Positions 1 to 5,620 of a stretch of 5,811 nucleotides of DNA are shown here, piece by piece. The position numbers were made by a program, and so were the translations under genes. The stretch spans positions 1 through 5,811 of the forward strand of contig JAISFX010000044.1 of assembly GCA_031263385.1 (NCBI GenBank), read 5' to 3'. Every line of letters begins with the position of its first letter. Position 1 is the stretch's first letter. The DNA comes from Lactobacillus sp. (GTDB taxonomy: Bacteria; Pseudomonadota; Alphaproteobacteria; RF32; CAG-239). Below the pieces are notes generated by a model. The model ran no database searches. It saw nothing but the letters and a program-made list of their open reading frames with translations, and was not told where the DNA came from.

Positions 1-54
1 CTCCAACCTTACATCTATAACAACATGCATAACTCTTTTGTTTGCAGGAAAAAT
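1..54 (-). pseudogene. pth: In-frame continuation of pth beyond the TAA, cut by the window edge
   Basis: Directly after the TAA the same frame stays open for 18 codons to base 1 and reads IFPANKRVMHVVIDVRLE. This lines up without gaps with the Pth segment of the type K-I-x-P-x-x-I-x-V-x-H-D-D/E-L-D-L. The His is kept (codon 25-27), but the two acidic residues after it are both Val (GTT GTT, 19-24). The first of these corresponds to E. coli Asp93, a catalytic-site residue. The later Asp (13-15) is kept. A stop plus loss of that Asp points to decay or to low-quality sequence at the end of a contig. Confidence 0.55.
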
Positions 55-294
55 TTAATAATAATTTGCTGCCTTAACAACAGAATTACCCGAAAGGTTC
101 ATTAAAGTCTGAGGCTTTAGAAGCAAGATTTTCTGACCGGCAATTTTGCCTTCGCTGATTAAACCGTCGAACTTAGACTTAAACGCCGAAAAGCTGTAGC
201 GTCTGGCAATTTCGTCAACAGCCATAAACCCCACATTGTGGCGAGTACCAACATATTCAGCTCCCGGATTACCAAGCCCGACAATCAAAAACAT
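55..294 (-). CDS. pth: Peptidyl-tRNA hydrolase, N-terminal part ending at a premature stop
   Basis: Pth hydrolyses the ester bond of peptidyl-tRNAs that drop off the ribosome, recycling tRNA in the cytoplasm. The 79 residues match the family's N-terminal half: IVGLGNPG (3-10) with Asn9, TRHNVGF (17-23) with catalytic His19, and the substrate-binding MNLSGNSV (65-72) with Asn66. The start is supported by a GAGGTG ribosome binding site at 300-305, five bases from the ATG. The family is normally about 185-200 aa, so this frame is far too short. It stops at TAA (55-57) where homologues usually have Lys or Arg (FYK/FFR), and recognisable Pth sequence continues in the same frame to the window edge. 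It follows rplY, a common pairing. It is either a pseudogene, a strain with a nonsense mutation, or a sequence error near a contig end. Family identity is secure; functional status is not. Confidence 0.88.
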   Translation of the reverse strand: MFLIVGLGNPGAEYVGTRHNVGFMAVDEIARRYSFSAFKSKFDGLISEGKIAGQKILLLKPQTLMNLSGNSVVKAANYY

Positions 295-371
295 ATCTAC
301 ACCTCATAATTTATTTTATTTAGATTATACAAACCAAAAAATAGTTTTAAAGCCCCTAATAACAAAAATAA

Positions 372-423
372 GGGGGAAGAAAAATTTTAGCGTAGACAAA
401 CTACCTTAATTTTTCTTCTCCCC
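372..423 (-). terminator. Long hairpin between rplY and pth (weak terminator or processing site)
   Basis: Arms 372-386 and 408-423 pair over 15 positions with a single bulged base (419). Inside the loop, GTAG (392-395) pairs with CTAC (401-404) around ACAAA. On the minus strand the closing run of C is followed by TTATTTTTGTTATT, a broken U-rich tract, so it could partly terminate rplY transcripts before pth. It could equally be an RNase III-type processing stem. The structure is visible; the role is inferred. Confidence 0.5.
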
Positions 424-452
424 ATAATCTTTGTACTAGAAAACCTTAGAAA

Positions 453-743
453 CTATTTTCTCAAGAAATCTACGTGTATAGGCATGTCTGTCACAGGGTG
501 GAACTGTACATCTTGTGCCACTACCTTGTGCTTTTTGCCATCAACACTAATCTCAATATCAGCATCATAAAAGCCGACCAAATCCAAAGCTTTTCCAAGC
601 TCTACTGGATGAAGAGAAATCATAAGAGGTTCTTTCTTTCCACCATAAACAACCGCAGGAACGCGGCCTTCACGACGAACTGCGCGAGCTGCCCCCTTAC
701 CTGCATTTTCGCGAACTTCAGCATTAAAAACTATATCTGCCAT
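453..743 (-). CDS. rplY: 50S ribosomal protein L25, short single-domain form
   Basis: L25 binds 5S rRNA in the central protuberance of the large ribosomal subunit. The 96 aa cover the complete 5S-binding domain: NAEVRENAGKGAARAVRREG (8-27), PAVVYGG (29-35), KVVAQDVQFHPVTDMPIHVDF (73-93), ending FLRK and then TAG. AAGGAA at 751-756 lies seven bases before the ATG. Many alphaproteobacterial homologues are CTC/TL5-type proteins of about 200 aa with a second beta domain after HVDFLR. Here that domain is absent: the bases after the stop encode nothing similar in the same frame. The length therefore matches the short E. coli form (94 aa). It is separated from pnp by a strong terminator and has its own promoter-like site, and pth lies 158 bases downstream. 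The call is firm. Confidence 0.93.
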   Translation of the reverse strand: MADIVFNAEVRENAGKGAARAVRREGRVPAVVYGGKKEPLMISLHPVELGKALDLVGFYDADIEISVDGKKHKVVAQDVQFHPVTDMPIHVDFLRK

Positions 744-772
744 TTCAAAATTCCTTTATATTTATTAATCAT

Positions 773-809
773 CTTAAACAGGCCTCCAGGGGTGTCCTGC
801 CTAAGTAAG
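773..809 (-). promoter_or_regulatory. Hairpin in the rplY 5' leader
   Basis: On the minus-strand RNA, AGGC (799-802) pairs with GCCT (780-783), AGG (796-798) inside it pairs with CCT (788-790), and CTTA (806-809) pairs with TAAG (773-776), with bulges between the helices. The structure begins about where a transcript from the promoter-like site at 814-842 would start and ends some 17 bases before the ribosome binding site. Ribosomal protein genes often carry autoregulatory leaders, so an L25-binding leader is possible, but no 5S-rRNA mimicry is demonstrated. Confidence 0.35.
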
Positions 810-813
810 CAGA

Positions 814-842
814 GTCATACAACCTTTTCCCCTAAATTTCAA
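814..842 (-). promoter_or_regulatory. Probable promoter of rplY
   Basis: On the minus strand TTGAAA (837-842, five of six to the TTGACA consensus) is followed after 17 bases by TATGAC (814-819, four of six to TATAAT). It lies between the pnp terminator and the rplY start, where a new promoter is needed. The predicted leader is about 64 nt. Confidence 0.45.
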
Positions 843-930
843 GCATTTTTTACCCCCTCGCCGATTCCCTGAAATATAACAAAACTTTAACCTAATTCTC
901 CCCCTGAATATAGCTATTTCACTTTTAAAC

Positions 931-963
931 AAAAAAGAGCAGGCATAATACCCGCTCTTTTTA
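931..963 (-). terminator. Intrinsic terminator of pnp
   Basis: GAGC (937-940) pairs with GCTC (954-957), extended by AGG/CCC (941-943, 951-953, one G-U pair) around a seven-base loop, and flanked by A and T tracts that lengthen the stem. On the minus strand the stem is followed by six T (931-936). It lies about 22 bases beyond the pnp stop codon. Confidence 0.88.
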
Positions 964-984
964 TAATAAACAGAAATTAGAAGA

Positions 985-3102
985 TTATGCTTCTAAATCT
1001 TCACCGGTTTCTTGGTTAACACGCTTAGCAGAAAGCTTCATCTTGCCACGGTTATCAGTACCAATAAACTTAACCCAAATCTGGTCACCTTCTTTGTAGA
1101 AATCAGAAACAGAAGCGATTCTTTCATTCTTAACTTCAGAAATATGAACCAAACCTTCGGTAGAACCCAAGAATTTAACAAACGCACCAAAATCCATAAT
1201 TTTGGTAATCACGCCATGATAAATTTTTCCTTCTTCAGGCTCAGCCACAATACCCATAATCCACTCTAACGCAGCATTACCATCTTCTTCTTTAATAGAA
1301 GCAATTTTGATAATACCGTCATCAGTGATATCAATCTTAGTCTTGGTTTTCTCAACGATTTCTCTAATAACCTTACCGCCTGTACCAATAACTTCACGAA
1401 TTTTATCAACTGGAATCTTGATTGTAACAATACGTGGAGCCTTAGGAGACACGTTAGGACGAGATTCTGAAATCGCCTTAGCCATCTCACCTAGAATATG
1501 AATACGCCCTTCGTGAGCCTGCTCTAAAGCAGTCTTCATAATCTCAGGAGTAATAGATGTGATTTTGATATCCATCTGTAAAGCGGTAATACCTTCTTTA
1601 GTACCAGCCACTTTAAAGTCCATATCGCCAAGGTGGTCTTCATCACCAAGGATATCTGTAAGAACAGCCACACGACCTTCTTCTTTAATCAATCCCATTG
1701 CAATACCTGCAACAGGCTTCGCTAAAGGCACACCAGCTGCCTGCAATGACATTGTAGAACCGCAAACTGTAGCCATTGAAGAAGAACCGTTAGATTCCAT
1801 AATCTCAGACACAACACGAATTGTGTAAGGGAATGTATCTTTGTTTTTAGGAAGCATTGGGCGAATAGCTCTCCATGCCAATTTTCCGTGACCGATTTCA
1901 CGACGTCCCGGGCTTCCGATTCTTCCGCACTCTCCAACAGAGAATGGAGGGAAGTTATAGTTCAACAAGAAATCTTCTTTATAAGTTTCCATCAAACCAT
2001 CAATCATTTGCATGTCTTCGCCTGTACCCAAAGTGGTAACAACCAATGCCTGAGTCTCACCGCGAGTAAACAATGCAGAACCATGCGCACATGGCAATAC
2101 ATCAACTTCACATTCAATCGGACGAACTGTCTTAGTGTCACGCCCATCGATTCTCTTACCTGTAGTAAGAACTTTTTCACGCAAGATTTTTGCTTCAATA
2201 GACTTAATAACATCGCCCACATAACGAACCTCAAGCTCGTTCTCTGGGTCAATAGAAGCCTTAGCAGCGTCAACAGCTTCACCAAGCAAAGCAACTCTCT
2301 TAGACTTATCAACTTCATTGAAAGCAGTCTCAAACTTAGAGCCAAATTCTTTAGAAAGCTTACCCTGAAGAACATAATATTCTTCCGGAAAATCAGGAGC
2401 TACCCAGTTTTCTTTTCCTGCTTCATTTTTCAACTCTTGAATCAAGTCAATAATTGGCTGGAAGCTTTCAAAACCAAACATAACCGCACCAAGCATAATC
2501 TCCTCTGTTAATTCCTGAGCTTCTGACTCAACCATCAACACGCCTTCTTTAGTACCGGCAACAACCAATTCCAAATCAGACTCAACTACTTGCTGCATTG
2601 TAGGGTTCAAGATATACTGACCTTCTTTGTAGCCGATTTTTGCACTTGCAATAGGCCCCATGAATGGAACACCTGAAATCGCCAATGCTGCAGAAGCTGC
2701 AATCATTGCCGGAATATCAGAATCATTTTCTTGGTCATGGCTTAAAACTTGGCAGATAACCTGCACTTCATTTTTGAACGCATCAGGGAAAAGTGGGCGA
2801 ATAGGTCTGTCAATAAGACGAGAAATCAAAACTTCTTTCTCAGAAGGCTGACCTTCTCTCTTTTTGAAGCCGCCGGGAATTTTTCCTGTAGCATAATACT
2901 TTTCAATATAGTTAACTGTTAATGGAAAGAAGTCTTGACCTTCTTTAGCTTCCTTAGCAGCCACAGCTGTTGCATGCACAACTGTCTCACCATAAGTAAC
3001 GATAATTGAACCTGTTGCCTGACGAGCTACTTTACCTGTTTCGATAACGAGCTTACGTCCGCCCCATTCTATTTCTTTTTTAGATACTTTAAAATCTATC
3101 AT
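985..3102 (-). CDS. pnp: Polyribonucleotide nucleotidyltransferase (PNPase)
   Basis: PNPase degrades RNA 3' to 5' by phosphorolysis as a trimer and is a core degradosome enzyme. The 705-aa protein has the full layout. The first RNase PH core has [14 protein letters not shown] (77-90) and [12 protein letters not shown] (95-106). The second core has [17 protein letters not shown] (396-412) and [15 protein letters not shown], whose Asp489, Asp495 and Lys497 match E. coli Asp486, Asp492 and Lys494. A KH domain with [19 protein letters not shown] (568-586) and a C-terminal S1 domain (about 625-693, VHISEV) follow. I start at the ATG at 3102, giving [15 protein letters not shown], which matches family N-termini and has AAAGG (3113-3117) upstream. 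An in-frame ATG at 3138 would add 12 residues but lies inside a palindromic repeat and lacks a spaced ribosome binding site. It follows rpsO as in most Proteobacteria. All motifs look intact. Confidence 0.97.
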   Translation of the reverse strand: MIDFKVSKKEIEWGGRKLVIETGKVARQATGSIIVTYGETVVHATAVAAKEAKEGQDFFPLTVNYIEKYYATGKIPGGFKKREGQPSEKEVLISRLIDRPIRPLFPDAFKNEVQVICQVLSHDQENDSDIPAMIAASAALAISGVPFMGPIASAKIGYKEGQYILNPTMQQVVESDLELVVAGTKEGVLMVESEAQELTEEIMLGAVMFGFESFQPIIDLIQELKNEAGKENWVAPDFPEEYYVLQGKLSKEFGSKFETAFNEVDKSKRVALLGEAVDAAKASIDPENELEVRYVGDVIKSIEAKILREKVLTTGKRIDGRDTKTVRPIECEVDVLPCAHGSALFTRGETQALVVTTLGTGEDMQMIDGLMETYKEDFLLNYNFPPFSVGECGRIGSPGRREIGHGKLAWRAIRPMLPKNKDTFPYTIRVVSEIMESNGSSSMATVCGSTMSLQAAGVPLAKPVAGIAMGLIKEEGRVAVLTDILGDEDHLGDMDFKVAGTKEGITALQMDIKITSITPEIMKTALEQAHEGRIHILGEMAKAISESRPNVSPKAPRIVTIKIPVDKIREVIGTGGKVIREIVEKTKTKIDITDDGIIKIASIKEEDGNAALEWIMGIVAEPEEGKIYHGVITKIMDFGAFVKFLGSTEGLVHISEVKNERIASVSDFYKEGDQIWVKFIGTDNRGKMKLSAKRVNQETGEDLEA

Positions 3103-3136
3103 AATTTTTTTACCTTTCTTTGGTGACCATTCTGTC

Positions 3137-3157
3137 ATCCTGAACTTGTTTCAAGAC
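3137..3157 (-). repeat. Degenerate copy of a dispersed palindromic repeat in the pnp leader
   Basis: ATCCTGAA (3137-3144) and TTCAAGAC (3150-3157) form an eight-pair hairpin around CTTGT. On the minus-strand RNA every position pairs once two G-U pairs are allowed. With its TGTC flank it resembles an intergenic palindrome that I recall as dispersed in many bacterial genomes (GTCATCCTGAACTTGTTTCA...). Only this copy is seen in the window. It overlaps the ATG that would falsely extend pnp. Confidence 0.5.
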
Positions 3158-3228
3158 CTGATAACCCAGCCCTTCAAATAAATCCAGCACTACAAAAAAG
3201 TCACAATTATTAATCATCTTGTTTTAAC

Positions 3229-3264
3229 AAAGGGGCTTGCTACTACAGAGTAGAAAACCCCTTT
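3229..3264 (-). terminator. rpsO-pnp intercistronic hairpin
   Basis: AAAGGGG (3229-3235) pairs perfectly with CCCCTTT (3258-3264). Within the loop CTAC (3243-3246) pairs with GTAG (3250-3253). On the minus strand the stem is followed only by GTTAAAAC after its own three T, so it is a weak terminator at best. It begins 10 bases after the rpsO stop. In E. coli the same interval holds a terminator and an RNase III-cleaved leader stem through which PNPase represses itself. A similar role here is inference from position. Confidence 0.5.
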
Positions 3265-3274
3265 TGCAAAACTC

Positions 3275-3544
3275 TTATTTACGAATATCAAGTTTCTTAA
3301 TGATTTCCTGATATCTCTTTTCGTCTTTGGCTTTTAAATAATCAAGAAGGTGACGACGACGTCCCACCATCTTCATCAAACCAACACGAGAGTGCTTATC
3401 TTTATGGTGCGCATTAAAGTGCCCAATAAGATTATTAATCCTTGTTGTTAAGATAGCAACCTGAACCTCAGGAGAACCAGTGTCTCCCTCTTTCAAGCCG
3501 TATGACTTAATCAACTCTTGTTTTTTTTCATTTGTAATCGACAT
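3275..3544 (-). CDS. rpsO: 30S ribosomal protein S15
   Basis: S15 is a primary binder of the central domain of 16S rRNA and contacts the large subunit in an intersubunit bridge. The 89-aa protein ([12 protein letters not shown]...) has the standard family length and its signature: [20 protein letters not shown] (20-39), then [19 protein letters not shown] (46-64), ending LDIRK. I start at the ATG at 3542-3544. It has AAGGA around 3552-3556 with ideal spacing, and the alternative ATG 15 bases upstream overlaps that ribosome binding site. It begins 21 bases after the truB stop, so the two are probably co-transcribed. Confidence 0.97.
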   Translation of the reverse strand: MSITNEKKQELIKSYGLKEGDTGSPEVQVAILTTRINNLIGHFNAHHKDKHSRVGLMKMVGRRRHLLDYLKAKDEKRYQEIIKKLDIRK

Positions 3545-3565
3545 CAATTTTTCCTTCATAAGTTG

Positions 3566-4474
3566 TTACATGTTGAATACTCGAACCGGAGCAATCCTTC
3601 GCTCGTCGATTCGAACAATCGCCACTAATTTATCATCACAAACAGCAACCGCTTCACCTGATTCTACATTGTAGTTTTTTGGCGAAACCGCTTGCCCTTG
3701 TTTGAGTTTAGCGGCATCAGCTTCCCCTAAGGCAATGACCGCGATGTCGCGCAGACATGCTTGAACAGGAAGCAAAACTTCATTAGTTTCATCCTCTCTA
3801 TACACCAATTTTTCTATAACTTCAAGCTTTATTGCATCTCCGAGCCCAAACACCCCGCTCTCAGTCCTTCTCAGCTCTTTAAGATATCCGACTGTTCCAA
3901 GCTTTATGGCAATATCTTTTCCCAAAGTACGCACATAAGTTCCTTTAGAGCATTTAACCTTAATCCTAAATTGGTTATCAGGCATTGCCTCTTTCAGCTC
4001 TAAATCATAAATCTCTATTTCGCGAGGCTTCATCTCAACTTCAACACCTTGCCTGGCTAGGTCATAAGCCCTCTTACCATCAATTTTTATTGCCGAATAT
4101 ATGGGCGGGATTTGCGTTATCTTGCCAACAAATTCTGGCAACACATTGAGCATATCTTCATTTGTAACAAGCGGCATTTCTGGGGATTTTTTTATATCTC
4201 CATCGCTGTCATCCGTACTGCTCTCATACCCCAGCTGCAACAAAAATTCATATTCCTTTTGCCCGTCAGTCACCAAAGGCAAAAGCTTTGTTGCCTCCCC
4301 AAATGCAATCGGCAAAACTCCTGTCGCAAAAGGGTCCAACGTCCCTGCATGCCCATTTTTATTGGCATTACACCAGCGCCTAGTATGGGTAACAACATCA
4401 GTTGAACCCATTCCCCTCGGCTTATCAATAATCATCCAGCCGTTAACATTATTTCCTTTTACGCGCTTGCTCAT
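3566..4474 (-). CDS. truB: tRNA pseudouridine(55) synthase TruB
   Basis: TruB isomerises U55 to pseudouridine in the T loop of tRNAs. The 302-aa protein shows GWMIIDKPRGMGST (12-25), the catalytic block GHAGTLDPFATGVLP (41-55) with nucleophile Asp47, KEYEF with Tyr75, STDDSDGD (86-93), QIPPIYSAIKIDGKRAYDLA (121-140) and CSKGTYVRTLGKDI (175-188). A small C-terminal PUA-like region follows (about 245-302). Length and motifs are normal for the bacterial family. The start has no clear ribosome binding site: the only G-rich run (4495-4500) is about 20 bases away. A strong minus-strand terminator ends 36 bases upstream, so the gene needs a promoter in or near that terminator, or read-through. It leads a likely truB-rpsO-pnp operon. 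Confidence 0.96.
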   Translation of the reverse strand: MSKRVKGNNVNGWMIIDKPRGMGSTDVVTHTRRWCNANKNGHAGTLDPFATGVLPIAFGEATKLLPLVTDGQKEYEFLLQLGYESSTDDSDGDIKKSPEMPLVTNEDMLNVLPEFVGKITQIPPIYSAIKIDGKRAYDLARQGVEVEMKPREIEIYDLELKEAMPDNQFRIKVKCSKGTYVRTLGKDIAIKLGTVGYLKELRRTESGVFGLGDAIKLEVIEKLVYREDETNEVLLPVQACLRDIAVIALGEADAAKLKQGQAVSPKNYNVESGEAVAVCDDKLVAIVRIDERRIAPVRVFNM

Positions 4475-4510
4475 AACCGCAACTTAAACCAAATCCCCCC
4501 TTAAAACAAT

Positions 4511-4544
4511 AAAAAAAAGAGCTTAACACGTTTCGTGTCAGCTC
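4511..4544 (-). terminator. Strong intrinsic terminator between the unknown small frames and truB
   Basis: GAGCT (4519-4523) pairs with AGCTC (4540-4544) and ACACG (4526-4530) with CGTGT (4534-4538), around a TTT loop with a small internal bulge. On the minus strand the stem is followed by eight consecutive T (4511-4518), a textbook Rho-independent terminator. It ends the transcription unit that begins near 5090 and lies just upstream of truB. Confidence 0.9.
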
Positions 4545-4572
4545 TCTTCCATTAGTCTAAATAATTACACAA

Positions 4573-4710
4573 TCATTTTTTGCTGTCCTCAGAAGGCTTC
4601 TTGTCTTTTTTATCACCTTCTTTAACATCTTTTTTCTCCCTTTTCGGGGCGGGTCTCCCTGATATAGACAAATCGCCCATACTAAGTCCCATTCCAAATA
4701 ATGCATTCAT
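4573..4710 (-). CDS. Unknown 45-aa lysine-rich frame, same frame as the upstream 101-aa frame
   Basis: I do not recognise this product. It starts MNALFGMGLSMGDLSISGRP and ends in a charged Lys/Glu/Asp-rich tail (23-45), with no signal peptide, membrane segment or Cys. No ribosome binding site precedes the ATG; the upstream bases are A/T runs. It is in exactly the same frame as the 101-aa frame, with 17 further open codons between them, so the pair reads as one 164-codon frame broken by a single TGA at 4762-4764. It stops at TGA about 28 bases before a strong terminator, consistent with being the end of a transcription unit. It may be the C-terminal part of a split gene rather than an independent gene. 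Confidence 0.4.
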   Translation of the reverse strand: MNALFGMGLSMGDLSISGRPAPKREKKDVKEGDKKDKKPSEDSKK

Positions 4711-4725
4711 TTTTTTAAAATTTTT

Positions 4726-4756
4726 AAGAGGGTTAGTCTTTTGGACCGCCCCTCTT
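4726..4756 (-). other. Hairpin five bases after the TGA of the 101-aa frame
   Basis: AAGAGGG (4726-4732) pairs perfectly with CCCTCTT (4750-4756), and GTC (4736-4738) with GAC (4744-4746) inside. On the minus-strand RNA it starts five bases after the TGA at 4762-4764. It is followed there by A and T runs, not a pure U tract, so minus-strand termination is doubtful. On the plus strand GTTTTT follows, but no plus-strand gene needs ending here. It could stabilise mRNA or affect read-through of the TGA. Confidence 0.5.
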
Positions 4757-4761
4757 GTTTT

Positions 4762-5067
4762 TCAATCATCCACTTCATCCTGTTCCACCAATACGCCTTC
4801 CGCCATATAAGGCTCTTTCGGCTTTAAATACGTAGTTCCTGAGCCTCGTCCGGGGTTGTCGTCCATAGGATAATCCTTCGTATTTACTACCGGTTTAGGT
4901 TTCTCCACTGGAGGAAATTTCAATCCTTCTACAACTCGAGATTCCCCATCGAGGTCTCTTTCTGTTCCTTCAAACTGTGCAACATCTTGGTTGATGTGAT
5001 GAGTTACGCCTGGCAAATGTTCTGCTGCATTCATAATCATTAACTTTTGATTTAAAAAATAATTCAT
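4762..5067 (-). CDS. Hypothetical protein, 101 aa, frame continues past its TGA
   Basis: I do not recognise this family. The product begins MNYFLNQKLMIMNAAEHLPG, is hydrophilic and acidic, has no signal peptide, membrane helix or Cys, and carries a Pro/Lys-rich middle (around 51-60, FPPVEKPKP) and an acidic end (EQDEVDD). The ATG at 5067 has only a weak AGAGA upstream; ATGs at codons 10 and 12 are alternatives. A promoter-like site lies at 5090-5118. After the TGA the frame stays open for 62 more codons to the next TGA, then six more to a TAA at 4552-4554, just before a terminator. All recognised complete genes here end in TAA or TAG, and all seven Trp codons I find in pnp and truB are TGG. 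The TGA is thus most simply a true stop, perhaps a TGG nonsense mutation. Confidence 0.55.
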   Translation of the reverse strand: MNYFLNQKLMIMNAAEHLPGVTHHINQDVAQFEGTERDLDGESRVVEGLKFPPVEKPKPVVNTKDYPMDDNPGRGSGTTYLKPKEPYMAEGVLVEQDEVDD

Positions 5068-5089
5068 TAATCTCTATTAAACATGGCAC

Positions 5090-5118
5090 ATCATCATATT
5101 TTTGAAAACAAAAGTCAA
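5090..5118 (-). promoter_or_regulatory. Possible promoter of the unknown minus-strand frames
   Basis: On the minus strand TTGACT (5113-5118, five of six to consensus) is followed after 17 bases by GATGAT (5090-5095, four of six). TATGAT, three bases closer, matches better but with a spacing of only 14. It lies in the 161-base divergent interval, 22 bases upstream of the 101-aa start. Confidence 0.4.
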
Positions 5119-5168
5119 CAGCCAAAATTCAATATTTATGACATTTTATTACCGCTTTTTTCCTTTTC

Positions 5169-5197
5169 TGGACATTTGCCTCAAAATATCTTAAACT
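5169..5197 (+). promoter_or_regulatory. Possible promoter of the lipoprotein gene
   Basis: TGGACA (5169-5174, five of six) is followed after 17 bases by TAAACT (5192-5197, four of six), placing a start near 5204 and a leader of about 25 nt before the ATG at 5229. The rest of the divergent interval is AT-rich with no other clear site. Confidence 0.4.
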
Positions 5198-5228
5198 CAA
5201 CTCATAAAACACCTAATTAATTCATATT

Positions 5229-5582
5229 ATGAGAAGATTTTTATTAATATTGATAACCATTGCCATAGCCGCATTGTTTATCAGCTGCAACAGCTCCAAA
5301 AGCACCGCAGTACGCCACAGCGCCCCCACCGAATTAACTGCAGAGCAACTGCAAAAGTTCGCCATATTGATGGGCGTAGAAATAAATGACATCATCCTAA
5401 TAGACAAGGAAATCGGTTTGGTTATCGTATCTGGAAACATGAACAGTATTGACAACCTGAGGTTCATGTTGCACAACACATCATTACACGGCAACCTCAA
5501 ACCCGCTGCCTTAGAAACACTTACTGAGCAAGTCGTTTCAAACAAAAAAAGACGCATAATTGTTTACGTCTTGGATGATTAA
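5229..5582 (+). CDS. Small predicted lipoprotein of unknown function
   Basis: The 117-aa product starts MRRF, then a hydrophobic stretch (4-18) and LFISC with Cys20, a classic type II signal peptide; Phe at -3 is slightly unusual for a lipobox. Mature residue 2 is Asn, not Asp, so by the E. coli rule it would go to the outer membrane. The mature part (about 98 aa) is one small soluble domain with a helical LTAEQLQKFAILMG segment and beta-like IILIDKEIGLVIVSG, ending in a basic patch (KKRR) and IIVYVLDD. I do not recognise the family. The start has no visible ribosome binding site in its AT-rich leader. It is the only plus-strand gene and interrupts the rbfA-truB neighbourhood. Its stop overlaps the U tract of the convergent rbfA terminator. 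Confidence 0.8.
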   Translation: MRRFLLILITIAIAALFISCNSSKSTAVRHSAPTELTAEQLQKFAILMGVEINDIILIDKEIGLVIVSGNMNSIDNLRFMLHNTSLHGNLKPAALETLTEQVVSNKKRRIIVYVLDD

Positions 5583-5613
5583 AAACAAAGGCGAGAATCA
5601 AAAGTTCTCGCCT
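5581..5613 (-). terminator. Terminator of rbfA, shared with the convergent lipoprotein gene
   Basis: AGGCGAGAA (5589-5597) pairs perfectly with TTCTCGCCT (5605-5613) around a seven-base loop. On the minus strand it is followed by TTTGTTTTT, fitting termination of rbfA, whose stop is eight bases before the stem. On the plus strand the following bases (CATTAATTTAC) are less U-rich, so termination of the lipoprotein gene there would be weaker. It fills the 38-base gap between the two convergent genes. Confidence 0.85.
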
Positions 5614-5620
5614 CATTAAT

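Noticed and set aside
474..872. 132-codon plus-strand frame over rplY and its leader
   Set aside because: Antisense to rplY, its regulatory region and start; the translation resembles no protein and has no ribosome binding site.
1888..2511. 207-codon plus-strand frame inside pnp
   Set aside because: It lies antisense to strongly conserved PNPase sequence, has no recognisable domain, and is a by-product of pnp codon usage.
762..3220. Shared 14-mer TTATTAATCATCTT at 762-775 and 3207-3220, both downstream of a hairpin
   Set aside because: A chance match of this length is not unlikely in an AT-rich window of this size, and the flanks differ completely.
3545..3559. Upstream ATG for rpsO adding five residues (MKEKL)
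   Set aside because: It overlaps the strong ribosome binding site of the ATG at 3542-3544, and S15 proteins begin at the later Met.
4726..4764. TGA plus hairpin as a selenocysteine (SECIS-like) site
   Set aside because: The hairpin lies in the right direction and GGUC occurs in its upper part, but the product has no Cys or redox motif near the TGA and no known selenoprotein family fits.
4573..5067. TGA read as tryptophan (altered genetic code)
   Set aside because: All seven Trp codons I found in pnp and truB are TGG and no recognised gene contains an internal TGA. Absence of TGA as a stop in the other genes is too small a sample. A genome search for prfB and a tRNA-Trp with UCA anticodon would settle it.
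5222..5557. 111-codon minus-strand frame opposite the lipoprotein gene
   Set aside because: The plus strand encodes a clear signal peptide with lipobox and a terminator-bounded frame; the reverse frame shows no comparable features.
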